In this document: positions 26,195 to 34,185 of the stretch, piece by piece
Layout: every line of letters starts with the position of its first letter
Numbering within the stretch: the first letter of the stretch is position 1
From: Candidatus Magasanikbacteria bacterium CG11_big_fil_rev_8_21_14_0_20_39_34
GTDB taxonomy: Bacteria > Patescibacteriota > Patescibacteriia > Magasanikbacterales > UBA922
Assembly (NCBI GenBank): GCA_002787355.1
Contig: PCWN01000007.1
Location: forward strand, 16,232-64,312
Direction of reading: 5' to 3'
Length of the DNA stretch: 48,081 bases
The notes under the pieces: model-generated
The model's input: only the letters and a program-made list of their open reading frames with translations
Database searches by the model: none
Told to the model about the DNA's origin: nothing
Position numbers and translations under genes: made by a program

Positions 26195-26240
26195 GCACGA
26201 AACCACCCTAGTCAATACGAAGGTGATAGTGATGTGAAAA
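26195..26240 (-). promoter_or_regulatory. Leader hairpin 1, diverged copy of leader hairpin 2
   Basis: Shares the 12-mer ATCACTATCACC (26222-26233; second copy 26089-26100), then TCGTA and an AGG-containing stretch. ATCACC pairs with GGTGGT here. A minus-strand -10-like GATACT lies upstream near 26268-26273, with a poor -35. Confidence 0.55.
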
Positions 26241-26257
26241 ATTTGTTTGCGAAAAGA

Positions 26258-26286
26258 TTGATTTCATAGTATCCTCAAAATAACAT
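26258..26286 (+). promoter_or_regulatory. uvrC promoter
   Basis: -35 TTGATT (26258-26263), 17-base spacer, -10 TAACAT (26281-26286), 29 bases before the ATG. Confidence 0.6.
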
Positions 26287-26315
26287 AAGCCATTTTTTTT
26301 GTCAAATTTTCAGAT

Positions 26316-27557
26316 ATGAAAGAGATTTTACAGGAAAAAATACAAAAATTCCCCAATACCCCAGGGGTATATTTTTTCTATGGAAAAAATCAGGAACTTC
26401 TCTATGTTGGAAAGGCAACTTCTTTAAAAAGTCGTGTAAAGAGTTATTTTTTGGGGAAGCGGGGGACTCGGGCCATTGAAGCAATGATAGATAAGGTAGA
26501 AAATATAAAGTATAAACAAACGGATTCTGTGTTGGAGGCCGTTATATTGGAAGCCAATTACATTCGTGATAAGCGTCCAAAATATAACGTTCTTGGAAAA
26601 GATGATAAAAGTTGGAACTATATTTTGATTACCAAGGATTCCTTTCCTCTTGTAAAAACCATGCGTGAACATGAATTCAAACAACTCTCAAAAAAAGATA
26701 TAAAACAGTTTCAATATCTTTTTGGTCCGTATCCTGGACTCAATACCAAAGCGACGCTTGTGTTACTTCGGAAACTTTTTCAGTTTTCAAGTTGCAGTCC
26801 AAGCGCAAAAAGACCATGTTTGTACTACCAAATGGGACAATGTCTTGGAGTATGCGCACATACGATAACGGAGAAAGAGTATAAACAACAGGTCATTGGT
26901 CCACTGGTTCAATTTTTAAGTGGAAAAAAGAAGCGTTTGATTAAAATATTGGAAAAGAGAATGAAGAAAGAGTCATCATCACAAAATTTTGAAGAGGCGG
27001 CACGTCTGAGAAATCAAATTTTTCGTTTACAACGGATTCATGATGTTGCCATTTTAAATAAATCTTTTTTTGAAGATGAACGAAAATCAGAGGGGGCGTT
27101 TTCTCGTATAGAGGGGTATGATATTTCCAATCTTGGAACCACTGGTAAGGTAGGGAGTATGGTGGTATTTGAAAACGGCCTGTCCAAAAAGTCAGATTAC
27201 AGAAAATTTAAAATAAAAACTATTCTAGGACAAAGTGATGTGGATTGTTTGGAAGAAGTCATGGTTCGAAGACTCAAACATACGGAATGGAAGTATCCCG
27301 ATTTGTTTCTCATAGACGGGGGAAAACCTCAAGTGAATAGGGTAAAGAGAATATTTCAAACATTTGGAGTAGATATACCTGTGATAGGCATTGCCAAAGG
27401 ACCTGCAAGAAAAAAGAATGAATTCATTTTTGCAAAGGAAGAAAAAAATCTGGTACATTGGGTATATACTCACCAGGATATTTTGATCCAAGTTCGAGAT
27501 GAAGCACACCGATTTGCCGTTACCTATCAAAGATCACTTCGAAAAATAAAAAAATGA
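26316..27557 (+). CDS. uvrC: Excinuclease ABC subunit C lacking the C-terminal HhH domain
   Basis: 413 residues against about 600 usually. N-terminal GIY-YIG nuclease (NTPGVYFFYGKNQELLYVGKA), cysteine cluster (SCSPSAKRPCLYYQMGQCLGVC), UVR motif (about 215-250) and the UvrC RNase H-like domain with EGYDISN, LIDGGKPQVN and AHRFAVTYQR. It then stops; the helix-hairpin-helix pair used for DNA binding and the 5' incision is absent. The stop codon lies in the 5' arm of a clean terminator, so the truncation is genuine rather than a frameshift. Makes the dual incision in excision repair with UvrA and UvrB. Confidence 0.95.
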   Translation: MKEILQEKIQKFPNTPGVYFFYGKNQELLYVGKATSLKSRVKSYFLGKRGTRAIEAMIDKVENIKYKQTDSVLEAVILEANYIRDKRPKYNVLGKDDKSWNYILITKDSFPLVKTMREHEFKQLSKKDIKQFQYLFGPYPGLNTKATLVLLRKLFQFSSCSPSAKRPCLYYQMGQCLGVCAHTITEKEYKQQVIGPLVQFLSGKKKRLIKILEKRMKKESSSQNFEEAARLRNQIFRLQRIHDVAILNKSFFEDERKSEGAFSRIEGYDISNLGTTGKVGSMVVFENGLSKKSDYRKFKIKTILGQSDVDCLEEVMVRRLKHTEWKYPDLFLIDGGKPQVNRVKRIFQTFGVDIPVIGIAKGPARKKNEFIFAKEEKNLVHWVYTHQDILIQVRDEAHRFAVTYQRSLRKIKK

Positions 27558-27579
27558 CTCTAAGACGAGTCATTTTTTT
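27548..27579. terminator. Intrinsic terminator overlapping the uvrC stop
   Basis: 13-bp stem AAAAAAATGACTC / GAGTCATTTTTTT, loop TAAGAC. Also terminates the tRNA transcript from the other strand. Confidence 0.9.
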
Positions 27580-27580
27580 G

Positions 27581-27654
27581 TGTCAGAGGGGAGAATTGAA
27601 CTCCCGACCTCCGGGTTATGAATCCGGTGCTCTAACCATCTGAGCTACCCTGAC
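27581..27654 (-). tRNA. tRNA with anticodon CAU (Met, or Ile2)
   Basis: Full cloverleaf: acceptor GTCAGGG / CTCTGAC, D arm GCTC...GAGC, anticodon loop TTCATAA, T arm GGGAG TTCAATT CTCCC. The closing pair of the anticodon stem is A-C. No CCA encoded. No G-rich initiator anticodon stem (three G-C pairs), so elongator Met or Ile2 are the options. Confidence 0.95.
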
Positions 27655-27682
27655 GTATGGATATCATACTTCTTACGTTTTG

Positions 27683-27754
27683 TAGCCCGTAGGGGAATCG
27701 AACCCCTGTTGCCTGGATGAGAACCAGGTGTCCTAGCCACTAGACGAACGGGCC
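27683..27754 (-). tRNA. tRNA-Glu (CUC)
   Basis: Acceptor GGCCCGT / ACGGGCT (first pair G-U), D arm GTCTAGTGGCTAGGAC, anticodon stem CCTGG / CCAGG with loop TTCTCAT, T arm AGGGG TTCGATT CCCCT. CCA not encoded. Lies 28 bases upstream of the CAU tRNA on the same strand. Confidence 0.95.
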
Positions 27755-27770
27755 AATTTTGCGTAAGAAG

Positions 27771-27799
27771 ATTATAAAGGATTATTTCCTCAAAGTCAA
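27771..27799 (-). promoter_or_regulatory. tRNA operon promoter
   Basis: Minus strand: -35 TTGACT (27794-27799), 17-base spacer, perfect -10 TATAAT (27771-27776), 16 bases before tRNA-Glu. Confidence 0.85.
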
Positions 27800-27803
27800 G
27801 ATT

Positions 27804-27833
27804 ACAAAAAACGGTCATACGACCGTTTTTTGT
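27804..27833. terminator. Intrinsic terminator after the HU gene
   Basis: 13-bp stem ACAAAAAACGGTC / GACCGTTTTTTGT, four-base loop; separates HU from the tRNA promoter. Confidence 0.9.
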
Positions 27834-27843
27834 AGTCTGCCTA

Positions 27844-28143
27844 TTACGCAGCGTGACTATTTTGACTATTTTTGAGAGAGTCTTTTAATGCTTTTCCTGG
27901 TTTGAATTTTGCAACTTTTACTGGTGGAACCTGAATTTTTTGGTTTGGATCTTGAGGATTCACACCAATTCTTCCAGCACGAACTCTTGAGCTAAAGGCA
28001 CCAAAACCGGCAATATTTACCTCTGAGTTTGCTTTAAGTTGTTCTGTGACGATGTTTACAAATGCGGCAATCATTTCTTCTGCCTCTTTTTTTGTAACAC
28101 CGACCTTTTCTGCAATAGCTTGAGCTAGAGCTGCTTTATTCAT
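27844..28143 (-). CDS. hup: HU family DNA-binding protein
   Basis: 99 residues, the usual size of the histone-like dimer that bends DNA. N-terminal helices MNKAALAQAIAEKVGVTKKE, then GFGAFSSRVRAGRIGVNPQD with the beta-arm region (GRIGVNP, IQVPPVKVAKFKPGKALK). Monocistronic, with its own near-consensus promoter and terminator. No Shine-Dalgarno sequence visible. Confidence 0.95.
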   Translation of the reverse strand: MNKAALAQAIAEKVGVTKKEAEEMIAAFVNIVTEQLKANSEVNIAGFGAFSSRVRAGRIGVNPQDPNQKIQVPPVKVAKFKPGKALKDSLKNSQNSHAA

Positions 28144-28210
28144 AGGAATACTATGTTAACCACAAAGTGGGAATGAATAATAAAAAGTAGGGATATATTT
28201 ATCTACCCCT

Positions 28211-28239
28211 ATTGTACGAAAAATTGAAAATACTGTCAA
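28211..28239 (-). promoter_or_regulatory. HU promoter
   Basis: Minus strand: consensus -35 TTGACA (28234-28239), 17-base spacer, -10 TACAAT (28211-28216). Confidence 0.85.
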
Positions 28240-28290
28240 TAGAGCCAAATTTATTATCCACATATTGTCTTCTGGCAGAAGTCAAAAAAG

Positions 28291-28325
28291 AAAAAAGGAA
28301 GAGTAAAGCAACTCTTCCTTTTTTT
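28291..28325. terminator. Intrinsic terminator after RNase Y
   Basis: 14-bp stem AAAAAAGGAAGAGT / ACTCTTCCTTTTTT with a six-base loop. Confidence 0.9.
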
Positions 28326-28341
28326 ATATGTTGAAAAATTT

Positions 28342-29859
28342 TTATCTTGCGTATTCAATAACACGAGTCTCACGGACCATCATAACTTTGATTTCACCTG
28401 GATATTGATGTTCAGCTTCAATTTTTCTGGCAATATCTTTTGCGAGGTTAAATGCTTGATAGTCATCAATAGCATTTGGATCCACAAAAATGCGTACTTC
28501 ACGTCCAGCTTGAATGGCGTATGCTTTATCAACTCCTGGGAAACTCTTTGCCGTATTTTCCAGTTCATTCAAACGGGTAACATACTGCTCTACACTATCA
28601 CGTCGTGCTCCCACTCTTGATGCAGAAATAGCATCTGCTGCCATAACAATCTTGGTAAGCAAGAGTGGAGGATTAGTATCATGGTGTGTAAGTGCAACTT
28701 CACCAAGGCGCTCATCCATTTTGAATTTCGTAAGAATAGTATGACCAATAGTGGTATGTGCTCCTTCACTTTCGTGATCTACGGCTTTTCCAATGTCATG
28801 GAAGTATCCAGCTTTTTTTGCAATGCTTGGATCCATGCCAAGTTCTTCGGCAATCATACCGGAGAGGTATCCCACTTCTTCACAATGGTTCAAAACGTTT
28901 TGTCCATAACTGGTTCGGTATTTAAGTCTTCCAATAATAGAAACCAGTTTATCTTCTGGAACCACAATTCCGAGTTTATTGAGAGATTGTTCTCCTGCTT
29001 TTTTAATATCAATGGCAAGGTCTCTTTTTGCTTCTTCAATATACTCTTCAATCTTTGCCGGTTGAATACGTCCGTCTGCAATAAGTTTTTCCAGAGCGAG
29101 GTAACATACGCGTCTACGAATAGGAGAAAAACTTGAAACAAGGATAAGTTCTGGAGTTTCATCAATAATAAGTTCACATCCAGTAAGTTTTTCCAAGGTT
29201 TTGATATTTCGTCCTTCTTTTCCAATAATTCTTCCTTTCATTTCATCACTTGGAAGAGAAACTGCGGTAGAAGTAGTTTCGGCTGCATGGTTACATGCGG
29301 TCCGTTGCATAACTCCAACCAGAATATCCTTAGCTTTTTCTTCTACTTCTTCACGAGAAACTTTGTCTAACTTCAACTTTCGAGCCAAAAGGTCTTCTTT
29401 GGAGTCCTGTTCCACATGTTCCATAAGTTGTGCTTTGGCCTCAGCAGTGCTCAGAGCGCCTACCTTTTCCAACTTATGAATCATTTCTTCGTGTTTTTCG
29501 TCAATTTTCAACTTTACGTCTTGAACTTCTTTTACTTTGTCTTCCAATCGTTGTTTTTTGTCTTCAAACTCCATCAACTTTTTGTCAAACATGGTTTCAC
29601 GTTGTTCAATGCGTTCTTGCATTTTTCGGAGTTCTTCTCGACGTTGTTTTTCTTCCATTTTGGCATCATCCAAAATTTTGATGGACTGATTCTTTGCCTC
29701 AAGGAGGATATCTTTTTCTTGCACCTTTGCTTCATCTAACTTCTTTTGTGCAATTGCTTCTGCACCATCAATTTGCTTTTTGGCATGCAAAAGACGAGCA
29801 TAGTATCCTATGCCAAGTCCGAGAGCAAGCCCCACGATTGCAATTAGAAAGGGAGTCAT
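28342..29859 (-). CDS. rny: Ribonuclease Y
   Basis: 505 residues from the ATG at 29859. Membrane-bound endoribonuclease that starts mRNA decay. N-terminal transmembrane helix (about 4-20), long Lys/Glu coiled coil (to about 185), KH domain with GRIIGKEGRNIKTLE, and HD domain with FHDIGKAVDHE followed by TLTHH-like ALTHHDTN. Full length. An in-frame TTG eight codons upstream is less likely the start. Preceded by an unusual ~230-base leader. Confidence 0.96.
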   Translation of the reverse strand: MTPFLIAIVGLALGLGIGYYARLLHAKKQIDGAEAIAQKKLDEAKVQEKDILLEAKNQSIKILDDAKMEEKQRREELRKMQERIEQRETMFDKKLMEFEDKKQRLEDKVKEVQDVKLKIDEKHEEMIHKLEKVGALSTAEAKAQLMEHVEQDSKEDLLARKLKLDKVSREEVEEKAKDILVGVMQRTACNHAAETTSTAVSLPSDEMKGRIIGKEGRNIKTLEKLTGCELIIDETPELILVSSFSPIRRRVCYLALEKLIADGRIQPAKIEEYIEEAKRDLAIDIKKAGEQSLNKLGIVVPEDKLVSIIGRLKYRTSYGQNVLNHCEEVGYLSGMIAEELGMDPSIAKKAGYFHDIGKAVDHESEGAHTTIGHTILTKFKMDERLGEVALTHHDTNPPLLLTKIVMAADAISASRVGARRDSVEQYVTRLNELENTAKSFPGVDKAYAIQAGREVRIFVDPNAIDDYQAFNLAKDIARKIEAEHQYPGEIKVMMVRETRVIEYAR

Positions 29860-29876
29860 ATTTTTCAAATTAAAAA

Positions 29877-29983
29877 ACCTCAAAAAAGGAGGTCTAACAA
29901 CGCGGTGCTTTAAGAGATAATTATCAAAAAAGCCGAAAACGGGGATTACCGTTTGCTTTCTGTAGGGGAAAAGTGATAATTAT
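29877..29983 (-). promoter_or_regulatory. RNase Y leader with two terminator-like hairpins
   Basis: Minus strand: a nested hairpin (AAAGC + AAACGG / CCGTTT + GCTTT, 29929-29959) followed by T6, enclosed by a 10-bp inverted repeat ATAATTATCA (29917-29926 / 29974-29983); then a second hairpin ACCTC / GAGGT (29877-29893) followed by T6, 12 bases before the ATG. Read-through control of rny is likely. Confidence 0.6.
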
Positions 29984-29999
29984 GTTGTGCGGGTTTCAT
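29946..29999 (-). CDS. Possible 17-residue leader peptide
   Basis: MKPAQHNYHFSPTESKR, ATG at 29999, TAA at 29946-29948 in the loop of the leader's first terminator-like hairpin. A weak AAAG precedes the ATG. Ribosome position on it could affect the hairpin; it may also be chance. Confidence 0.3.
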   Translation of the reverse strand: MKPAQHNYHFSPTESKR

Positions 30000-30088
30000 G
30001 TTTTTACTTTCTTTAGCAAAATTTGAACCTTCTTAAGCTACCAAAACTGCCGTTAGAATCTTCTTTGTGTATAAGTTATTGTAGTCAC

Positions 30089-30117
30089 ATGGTATCAAAA
30101 AAGGTGTCTTTTGTCAA
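30089..30117 (-). promoter_or_regulatory. RNase Y promoter
   Basis: Minus strand: consensus -35 TTGACA (30112-30117), 17-base spacer, -10 TACCAT (30089-30094). The start lies ~220 bases before the rny ATG. Confidence 0.75.
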
Positions 30118-30177
30118 TTGAGCGAATCCAAAGGGAAAGGAAGAGGGTGTGGATAATAAAAAGGGAAAAGAAGGGCT

Positions 30178-30843
30178 TTATAAGAGGAAAAAAGGAGGAT
30201 TTTCCGAAGATATTTGCTGTGGAGGGGTTGCTTGTTCTACTTTATATTCACCAATTTTTGTTCTTCGGAGTTCTTCACAGTAGGCACCAATTCCAAGCTT
30301 TTCACCAATATCATGACAAAGTGTCCGGATATAGGTACCAACAGAGCAAGATACCTCTATGGTTGCGGTATCCTCAGTAGTAGAAAGGAGCAAAAGATCA
30401 TAGATTTCAATTTCATTGGGTTCTCTTTCTACTTCAATCCCTTTGCGTGCCAGTTCATACAATTTTTTTCCCTTTACTTTTTTTGCACTAAACATAGGGG
30501 GAAGCTGAAGTTGGCGTCCAATACATTGCTCAAGAACCGTTTGGAGTCTGCTGAGGTCTAACTTTCCCTCTGAAGCGTATTTTTCAATTGTTCCAGTCTT
30601 ATCAAAGGTATTGGAAGTAAATCCAAATTTGAGAGTTGCAATATAGGTTTTGGGAAGAGATTTGAATTCATCAAGGCGTTTGGTGGCCTCTCTTGCCACA
30701 CCCACAATCAAAAGTCCGGTAGCAAAGGGATCAAGAGTCCCGGCATGGCCAATTTTCTTTATTTTTAAGACGCGACGTAAATAAGCCACAACATCGTGGC
30801 TGGTCCAGTCTTCTGGCTTGTCTATAAGGAGAAATTCTGCCAT
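30178..30843 (-). CDS. truB: tRNA pseudouridine(55) synthase, short form
   Basis: 221 residues from the ATG at 30843 (MAEFLLIDKPEDWTSHD). Makes pseudouridine 55 in the T loop of tRNAs. Catalytic-Asp motif HAGTLDPFATGLL, then KTYIATLKFGF, PPMFSAKKVKGKKLYELAR and CSVGTYIRTLCHDIG. Ends soon after the catalytic domain; the C-terminal PUA-like domain of longer TruB proteins is missing. GGAG lies five bases before the ATG but probably upstream of the transcription start. Confidence 0.94.
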   Translation of the reverse strand: MAEFLLIDKPEDWTSHDVVAYLRRVLKIKKIGHAGTLDPFATGLLIVGVAREATKRLDEFKSLPKTYIATLKFGFTSNTFDKTGTIEKYASEGKLDLSRLQTVLEQCIGRQLQLPPMFSAKKVKGKKLYELARKGIEVEREPNEIEIYDLLLLSTTEDTATIEVSCSVGTYIRTLCHDIGEKLGIGAYCEELRRTKIGEYKVEQATPPQQISSENPPFFLL

Positions 30844-30852
30844 AGTGACTCC

Positions 30853-30881
30853 AGAATACACAAATATTTTGAAAAATTCAA
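30853..30881 (-). promoter_or_regulatory. truB promoter, predicts a nearly leaderless mRNA
   Basis: Minus strand: -35 TTGAAT (30876-30881), 17-base spacer, -10 TATTCT (30853-30858), only nine bases from the ATG. Confidence 0.6.
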
Positions 30882-30898
30882 CCGTGTCTATTGAGATA

Positions 30899-30927
30899 TT
30901 GCAATTCTTCTGAGAATGGGGTATTCT
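30899..30927 (+). promoter_or_regulatory. Pyrophosphatase gene promoter
   Basis: -35 TTGCAA (30899-30904), 17-base spacer, -10 TATTCT (30922-30927); a second -10-like TATAAA follows nearby. Confidence 0.55.
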
Positions 30928-30970
30928 TGAGCTATAAAATAAAGAATTTAAATTTTTAACGCTTGATATT

Positions 30971-31516
30971 ATGAATCTTTGGCATGATGTATCTCTTGGA
31001 GAAAAGGCTCCGGAAAAATTTAACGTAATTGTGGAAGTCCCAAAGGGTTCACGAAACAAATACGAATTAGATAAAGATACTGGAATGATTAAACTTGATC
31101 GAGCAAATTATTCATTTGCTGCGTATCCTTTTGAGTATTGTTTTGTTCCACAAACACTTTGGGATGATGGAGATGCTATTGACGTTGTTCTTTTGGCAAC
31201 TCATCCGCTTTTTCCAGGGGTTTTAGTAGAGGCAAGACCGGTGGCATTTATGAAAATGATAGACTCCGGTGAAGATGACAGCAAAATCATTGCAGTCCCA
31301 ACCTGCGACAAGCGATTTGATAACATTCAGGATCTCTCAGATCTGAATCCTCACAATCTAAAGGAAATTCAGCATTTTTTTGAGACCTACAAGGCGCTCA
31401 AAGGAGAAACACCAGATCAATACAAAGTGGAAGTACCCGGTTTTGAACCAAAGAACATGGCTATTGAGGCATTGAACAAATCGGTAAAATTGTACCAAGA
31501 AAAGTTTGCAAAGTAA
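30971..31516 (+). CDS. ppa: Inorganic pyrophosphatase (family I)
   Basis: 181 residues, usual for the soluble Mg-dependent enzyme that hydrolyses pyrophosphate. Motifs: VEVPKGSRNKYE, YPFEYCFVPQT, the metal-binding DDGDAIDVVLL, and EDDSKIIAVP. Divergent from truB; monocistronic between promoter and terminator. Confidence 0.96.
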   Translation: MNLWHDVSLGEKAPEKFNVIVEVPKGSRNKYELDKDTGMIKLDRANYSFAAYPFEYCFVPQTLWDDGDAIDVVLLATHPLFPGVLVEARPVAFMKMIDSGEDDSKIIAVPTCDKRFDNIQDLSDLNPHNLKEIQHFFETYKALKGETPDQYKVEVPGFEPKNMAIEALNKSVKLYQEKFAK

Positions 31517-31525
31517 TATCATCAA

Positions 31526-31551
31526 GAAAAAGGGCAAAATGGCCCTTTTTT
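31526..31551. terminator. Intrinsic terminator after ppa
   Basis: AAAAAGGGC / GCCCTTTTT stem with T run. Confidence 0.88.
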
Positions 31552-31567
31552 GATTTTTGGCGCCTAT

Positions 31568-31596
31568 TTGACTTATCTTCACTCATAATGTATAAT
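31568..31596 (+). promoter_or_regulatory. infB promoter
   Basis: -35 TTGACT (31568-31573), 17-base spacer, perfect -10 TATAAT (31591-31596), 29 bases before the ATG. Confidence 0.85.
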
Positions 31597-31624
31597 TTTC
31601 CTAAATTAAGATAAACTTTATCTC

Positions 31625-33661
31625 ATGAACATTACTGAACTTGCACGAAAACTCAGAATTAATACCAAAGAACTTTTGGAAATCCTTCCAGAGCATGGTT
31701 TTGATATTGGTAAAAAAGCCATAAAAATTGATGATCGAGTAGCAGACCAGGTAATGCGAAAATGGAGATATATAAAAAGAGAGTTAGAAAAGAAACAAGC
31801 ACAGGAGTTTGAAGAAAGAAAACTGAAGGAAAGAGAGCTTAGAAAGCAAATGGGAAAAACCGTATCGGTACCAAACTTTATTACGGTAAAAGATTTTGCA
31901 GCAAAGTTAGAAATGTCGGTAACACAGATCATTACCGAGCTTATGAAAAATGGAATTCTTGCTAACCAAAATCAGGATATTGATTATGATACGGCATCCA
32001 TTATTGCAGAAGAATTAGGTTTTACTACACAAAAAGAAGAAAACAAAGTTGATATTGAAAAAGAAGTCGCCATCTCTCAAGAAGTTGAGCAAGTTCTTGC
32101 TCAAGCAAAAGATCTTCAGGTGAGACCTCCGGTTGTGGTGGTTATGGGACATGTAGATCATGGAAAAACTTCCTTGCTTGATACTGTACGAAAGGCGCAC
32201 ATTATAGATACCGAGTCTGGGGGAATTACGCAGCATATTGGTGCGTATCAAACAATTTGGAAAGATCCAAAAACACAGGCAGAGCGACTGATGACGTTTA
32301 TTGATACTCCGGGACATGAGGCGTTCACCGTGATGAGAAGTCGTGGTGCGACCATTGCCGATATTGCTATTTTGGTGGTTGCTGCAGATGATGGGGTAAA
32401 ACCACAGACAGAAGAAGTTATACAAATTATCAAAGCGGCAAAGCTTCCCTTTGTTGTGGCTATCAATAAGATAGATAAGGAAAATATAGATATCCAGAGG
32501 GTAAAAACAGAACTTTCACAAAAAAATATTATCTCAGAAGAATGGGGTGGAGATGTTCCCATGGTAGAAATTTCTGCAAAAAATAATATCAATATTGATA
32601 AACTTTTGGATGTGCTTTTGTTGGTTGCAGATATGAATGAAGATTCTATTAAGGCAGACCCAACACTTCCTGTTGTGGGAACCGTTATTGAATCTCATAC
32701 CGACAAACACATGGGGCCAGTGGCTACGGTACTTATCCAAGCGGGGACACTCAAAAAAGGTGATCCACTTATCATGAACAATGAAGTGTATGGAAAAGTT
32801 CGTGCTATGCGAGATTATCTTGGAAAAAATATGGATCTTGCCGGACCTTCCGTTCCTGCACAGATTATTGGATTTAAAGTTGCTCCGGAAGTAGGAGATA
32901 TTCTTGACCTCTCAAAAGAAAGTACCGCTCAGATGATCGACGTAAAGCAAAAACAATCTGAAATGACTTCAGCATACCGCCAGCCACATATAGATATCCA
33001 AAATCAAGATGAAGACAGTGAAGAAAAAAAGAAAACCCTTAACTTGGTTATCAAGGCAGATGTATTGGGATCACTCGAGGCAATTATTGGATCTCTTGAA
33101 CGACTAAAGCACGATGAAGTAGGTGTCCGAATCATTGGAAAGGGATTGGGAAATATCAATGAAAGTGATCTTCAAAAAGTAGAAGCTATGGGGGGAACTC
33201 TGATTGGGTTTCATGTCAAACCAACTCCAAGCGCGGAAGTTTCTATCAATGAAAAGAGTTTAGAATATAAAAATTTTGAAGTTATTTACCACCTCATGGA
33301 CTGGGTAAAGGATGAATTAGAGAAATTGTTATCCACAGAGAAAATAGTTGAGGAAATTGGTACAATGGAGGTGAAGGCGGTTTTCCGAACAGAAAAGAAA
33401 ATGCAAATTTTAGGTGGTGTGGTAAAAGATGGGAAAATTCTTCCTCATTCCAAGTTGCGTATAATTCGTGATGGCCAACAGATTGACATTGGAAAGATTT
33501 TGAAATGTCAGGTGGGACAATCAAAGGTTAAGGAACTTCCACAGGGGACAGAAGGAGGAATTCAGTATGAAGGAAAAACCAGGATTGAGGTTGGAGACAT
33601 TTTGGAGGTATATACAGAAGAGAGCAAGGCAAAAAAATTGGAATTGGAAGTTACCAAGTAA
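31625..33661 (+). CDS. infB: Translation initiation factor IF-2
   Basis: 678 residues. Two short N-terminal IF2-N folds (about 1-55 and 78-130) around a charged helix, then the GTPase: G1 GHVDHGKT (175-182), G3 DTPGHEAF, G4 NKID, followed by domains II, III and the fMet-tRNA-binding C-terminal domain. Shorter N terminus than in E. coli, as in other small genomes. Own promoter; thioredoxin follows after 53 bases, with a palindromic hairpin CAGGTTTT / AAAACCTG (33682-33698) between them. Confidence 0.97.
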   Translation: MNITELARKLRINTKELLEILPEHGFDIGKKAIKIDDRVADQVMRKWRYIKRELEKKQAQEFEERKLKERELRKQMGKTVSVPNFITVKDFAAKLEMSVTQIITELMKNGILANQNQDIDYDTASIIAEELGFTTQKEENKVDIEKEVAISQEVEQVLAQAKDLQVRPPVVVVMGHVDHGKTSLLDTVRKAHIIDTESGGITQHIGAYQTIWKDPKTQAERLMTFIDTPGHEAFTVMRSRGATIADIAILVVAADDGVKPQTEEVIQIIKAAKLPFVVAINKIDKENIDIQRVKTELSQKNIISEEWGGDVPMVEISAKNNINIDKLLDVLLLVADMNEDSIKADPTLPVVGTVIESHTDKHMGPVATVLIQAGTLKKGDPLIMNNEVYGKVRAMRDYLGKNMDLAGPSVPAQIIGFKVAPEVGDILDLSKESTAQMIDVKQKQSEMTSAYRQPHIDIQNQDEDSEEKKKTLNLVIKADVLGSLEAIIGSLERLKHDEVGVRIIGKGLGNINESDLQKVEAMGGTLIGFHVKPTPSAEVSINEKSLEYKNFEVIYHLMDWVKDELEKLLSTEKIVEEIGTMEVKAVFRTEKKMQILGGVVKDGKILPHSKLRIIRDGQQIDIGKILKCQVGQSKVKELPQGTEGGIQYEGKTRIEVGDILEVYTEESKAKKLELEVTK

Positions 33662-33714
33662 TTATTTAACTATGGAGTACAGGTTTTAAAAACCTGCACA
33701 TAATATTTAATGAT

Positions 33715-34038
33715 ATGTCAGAACTTATCCTTTCAGACGACAACTTTGAAGCAGAAGTTTTACAGTCATCGGTTCCTGTTTTAGTAGATTTTTGGGCTTC
33801 ATGGTGCGGACCATGTCAAAAGATGCTTCCTATCGTGGAAGAATTAAGCCAGGAAATGGACGCAAGTAAAGTCAAAATTGCAAAGATGAATGTTGAAGAA
33901 AATCAAATGACCACTGGAAAATACGAGGTAATGAGTATTCCAACCTTTATTCTTTTTAAGGGTGGGGAAGCTGTTGCACGTACAGAAGGTGGACAAAGTA
34001 AAGAGGTTCTTCAGAGTTTTATAGAATCATCACTTTAA
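33715..34038 (+). CDS. trxA: Thioredoxin
   Basis: 107 residues, thioredoxin fold with the redox motif WASWCGPCQK (about residues 27-36), MNVEEN and the cis-proline in SIPTFILF. Cytoplasmic disulfide reductant. Ends at the terminator 34058-34088. No reductase in the window. Confidence 0.95.
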   Translation: MSELILSDDNFEAEVLQSSVPVLVDFWASWCGPCQKMLPIVEELSQEMDASKVKIAKMNVEENQMTTGKYEVMSIPTFILFKGGEAVARTEGGQSKEVLQSFIESSL

Positions 34039-34057
34039 AAAACAAAAAAATCAATCC

Positions 34058-34088
34058 AAAGCCTCCCGAGATCAGGGAGGTTTTTGTT
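34058..34088 (+). terminator. Intrinsic terminator after thioredoxin
   Basis: CCTCCC GAGATCA GGGAGG followed by TTTTTGTTT. Confidence 0.88.
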
Positions 34089-34110
34089 TATCTTTACCAA
34101 AATTCCTCTC

Positions 34111-34139
34111 TTGATTTTTTCCGTTTAATTGGGTATCCT
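34111..34139 (+). promoter_or_regulatory. leuS promoter
   Basis: -35 TTGATT (34111-34116), 17-base spacer, -10 TATCCT (34134-34139). No T-box-like element is seen in the ~45-base leader; AAGGA precedes the ATG. Confidence 0.65.
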
Positions 34140-34185
34140 GTCTGCAGAGGAGTTATCCTATTTTTTTCGTTTATAAGGAAAAATT

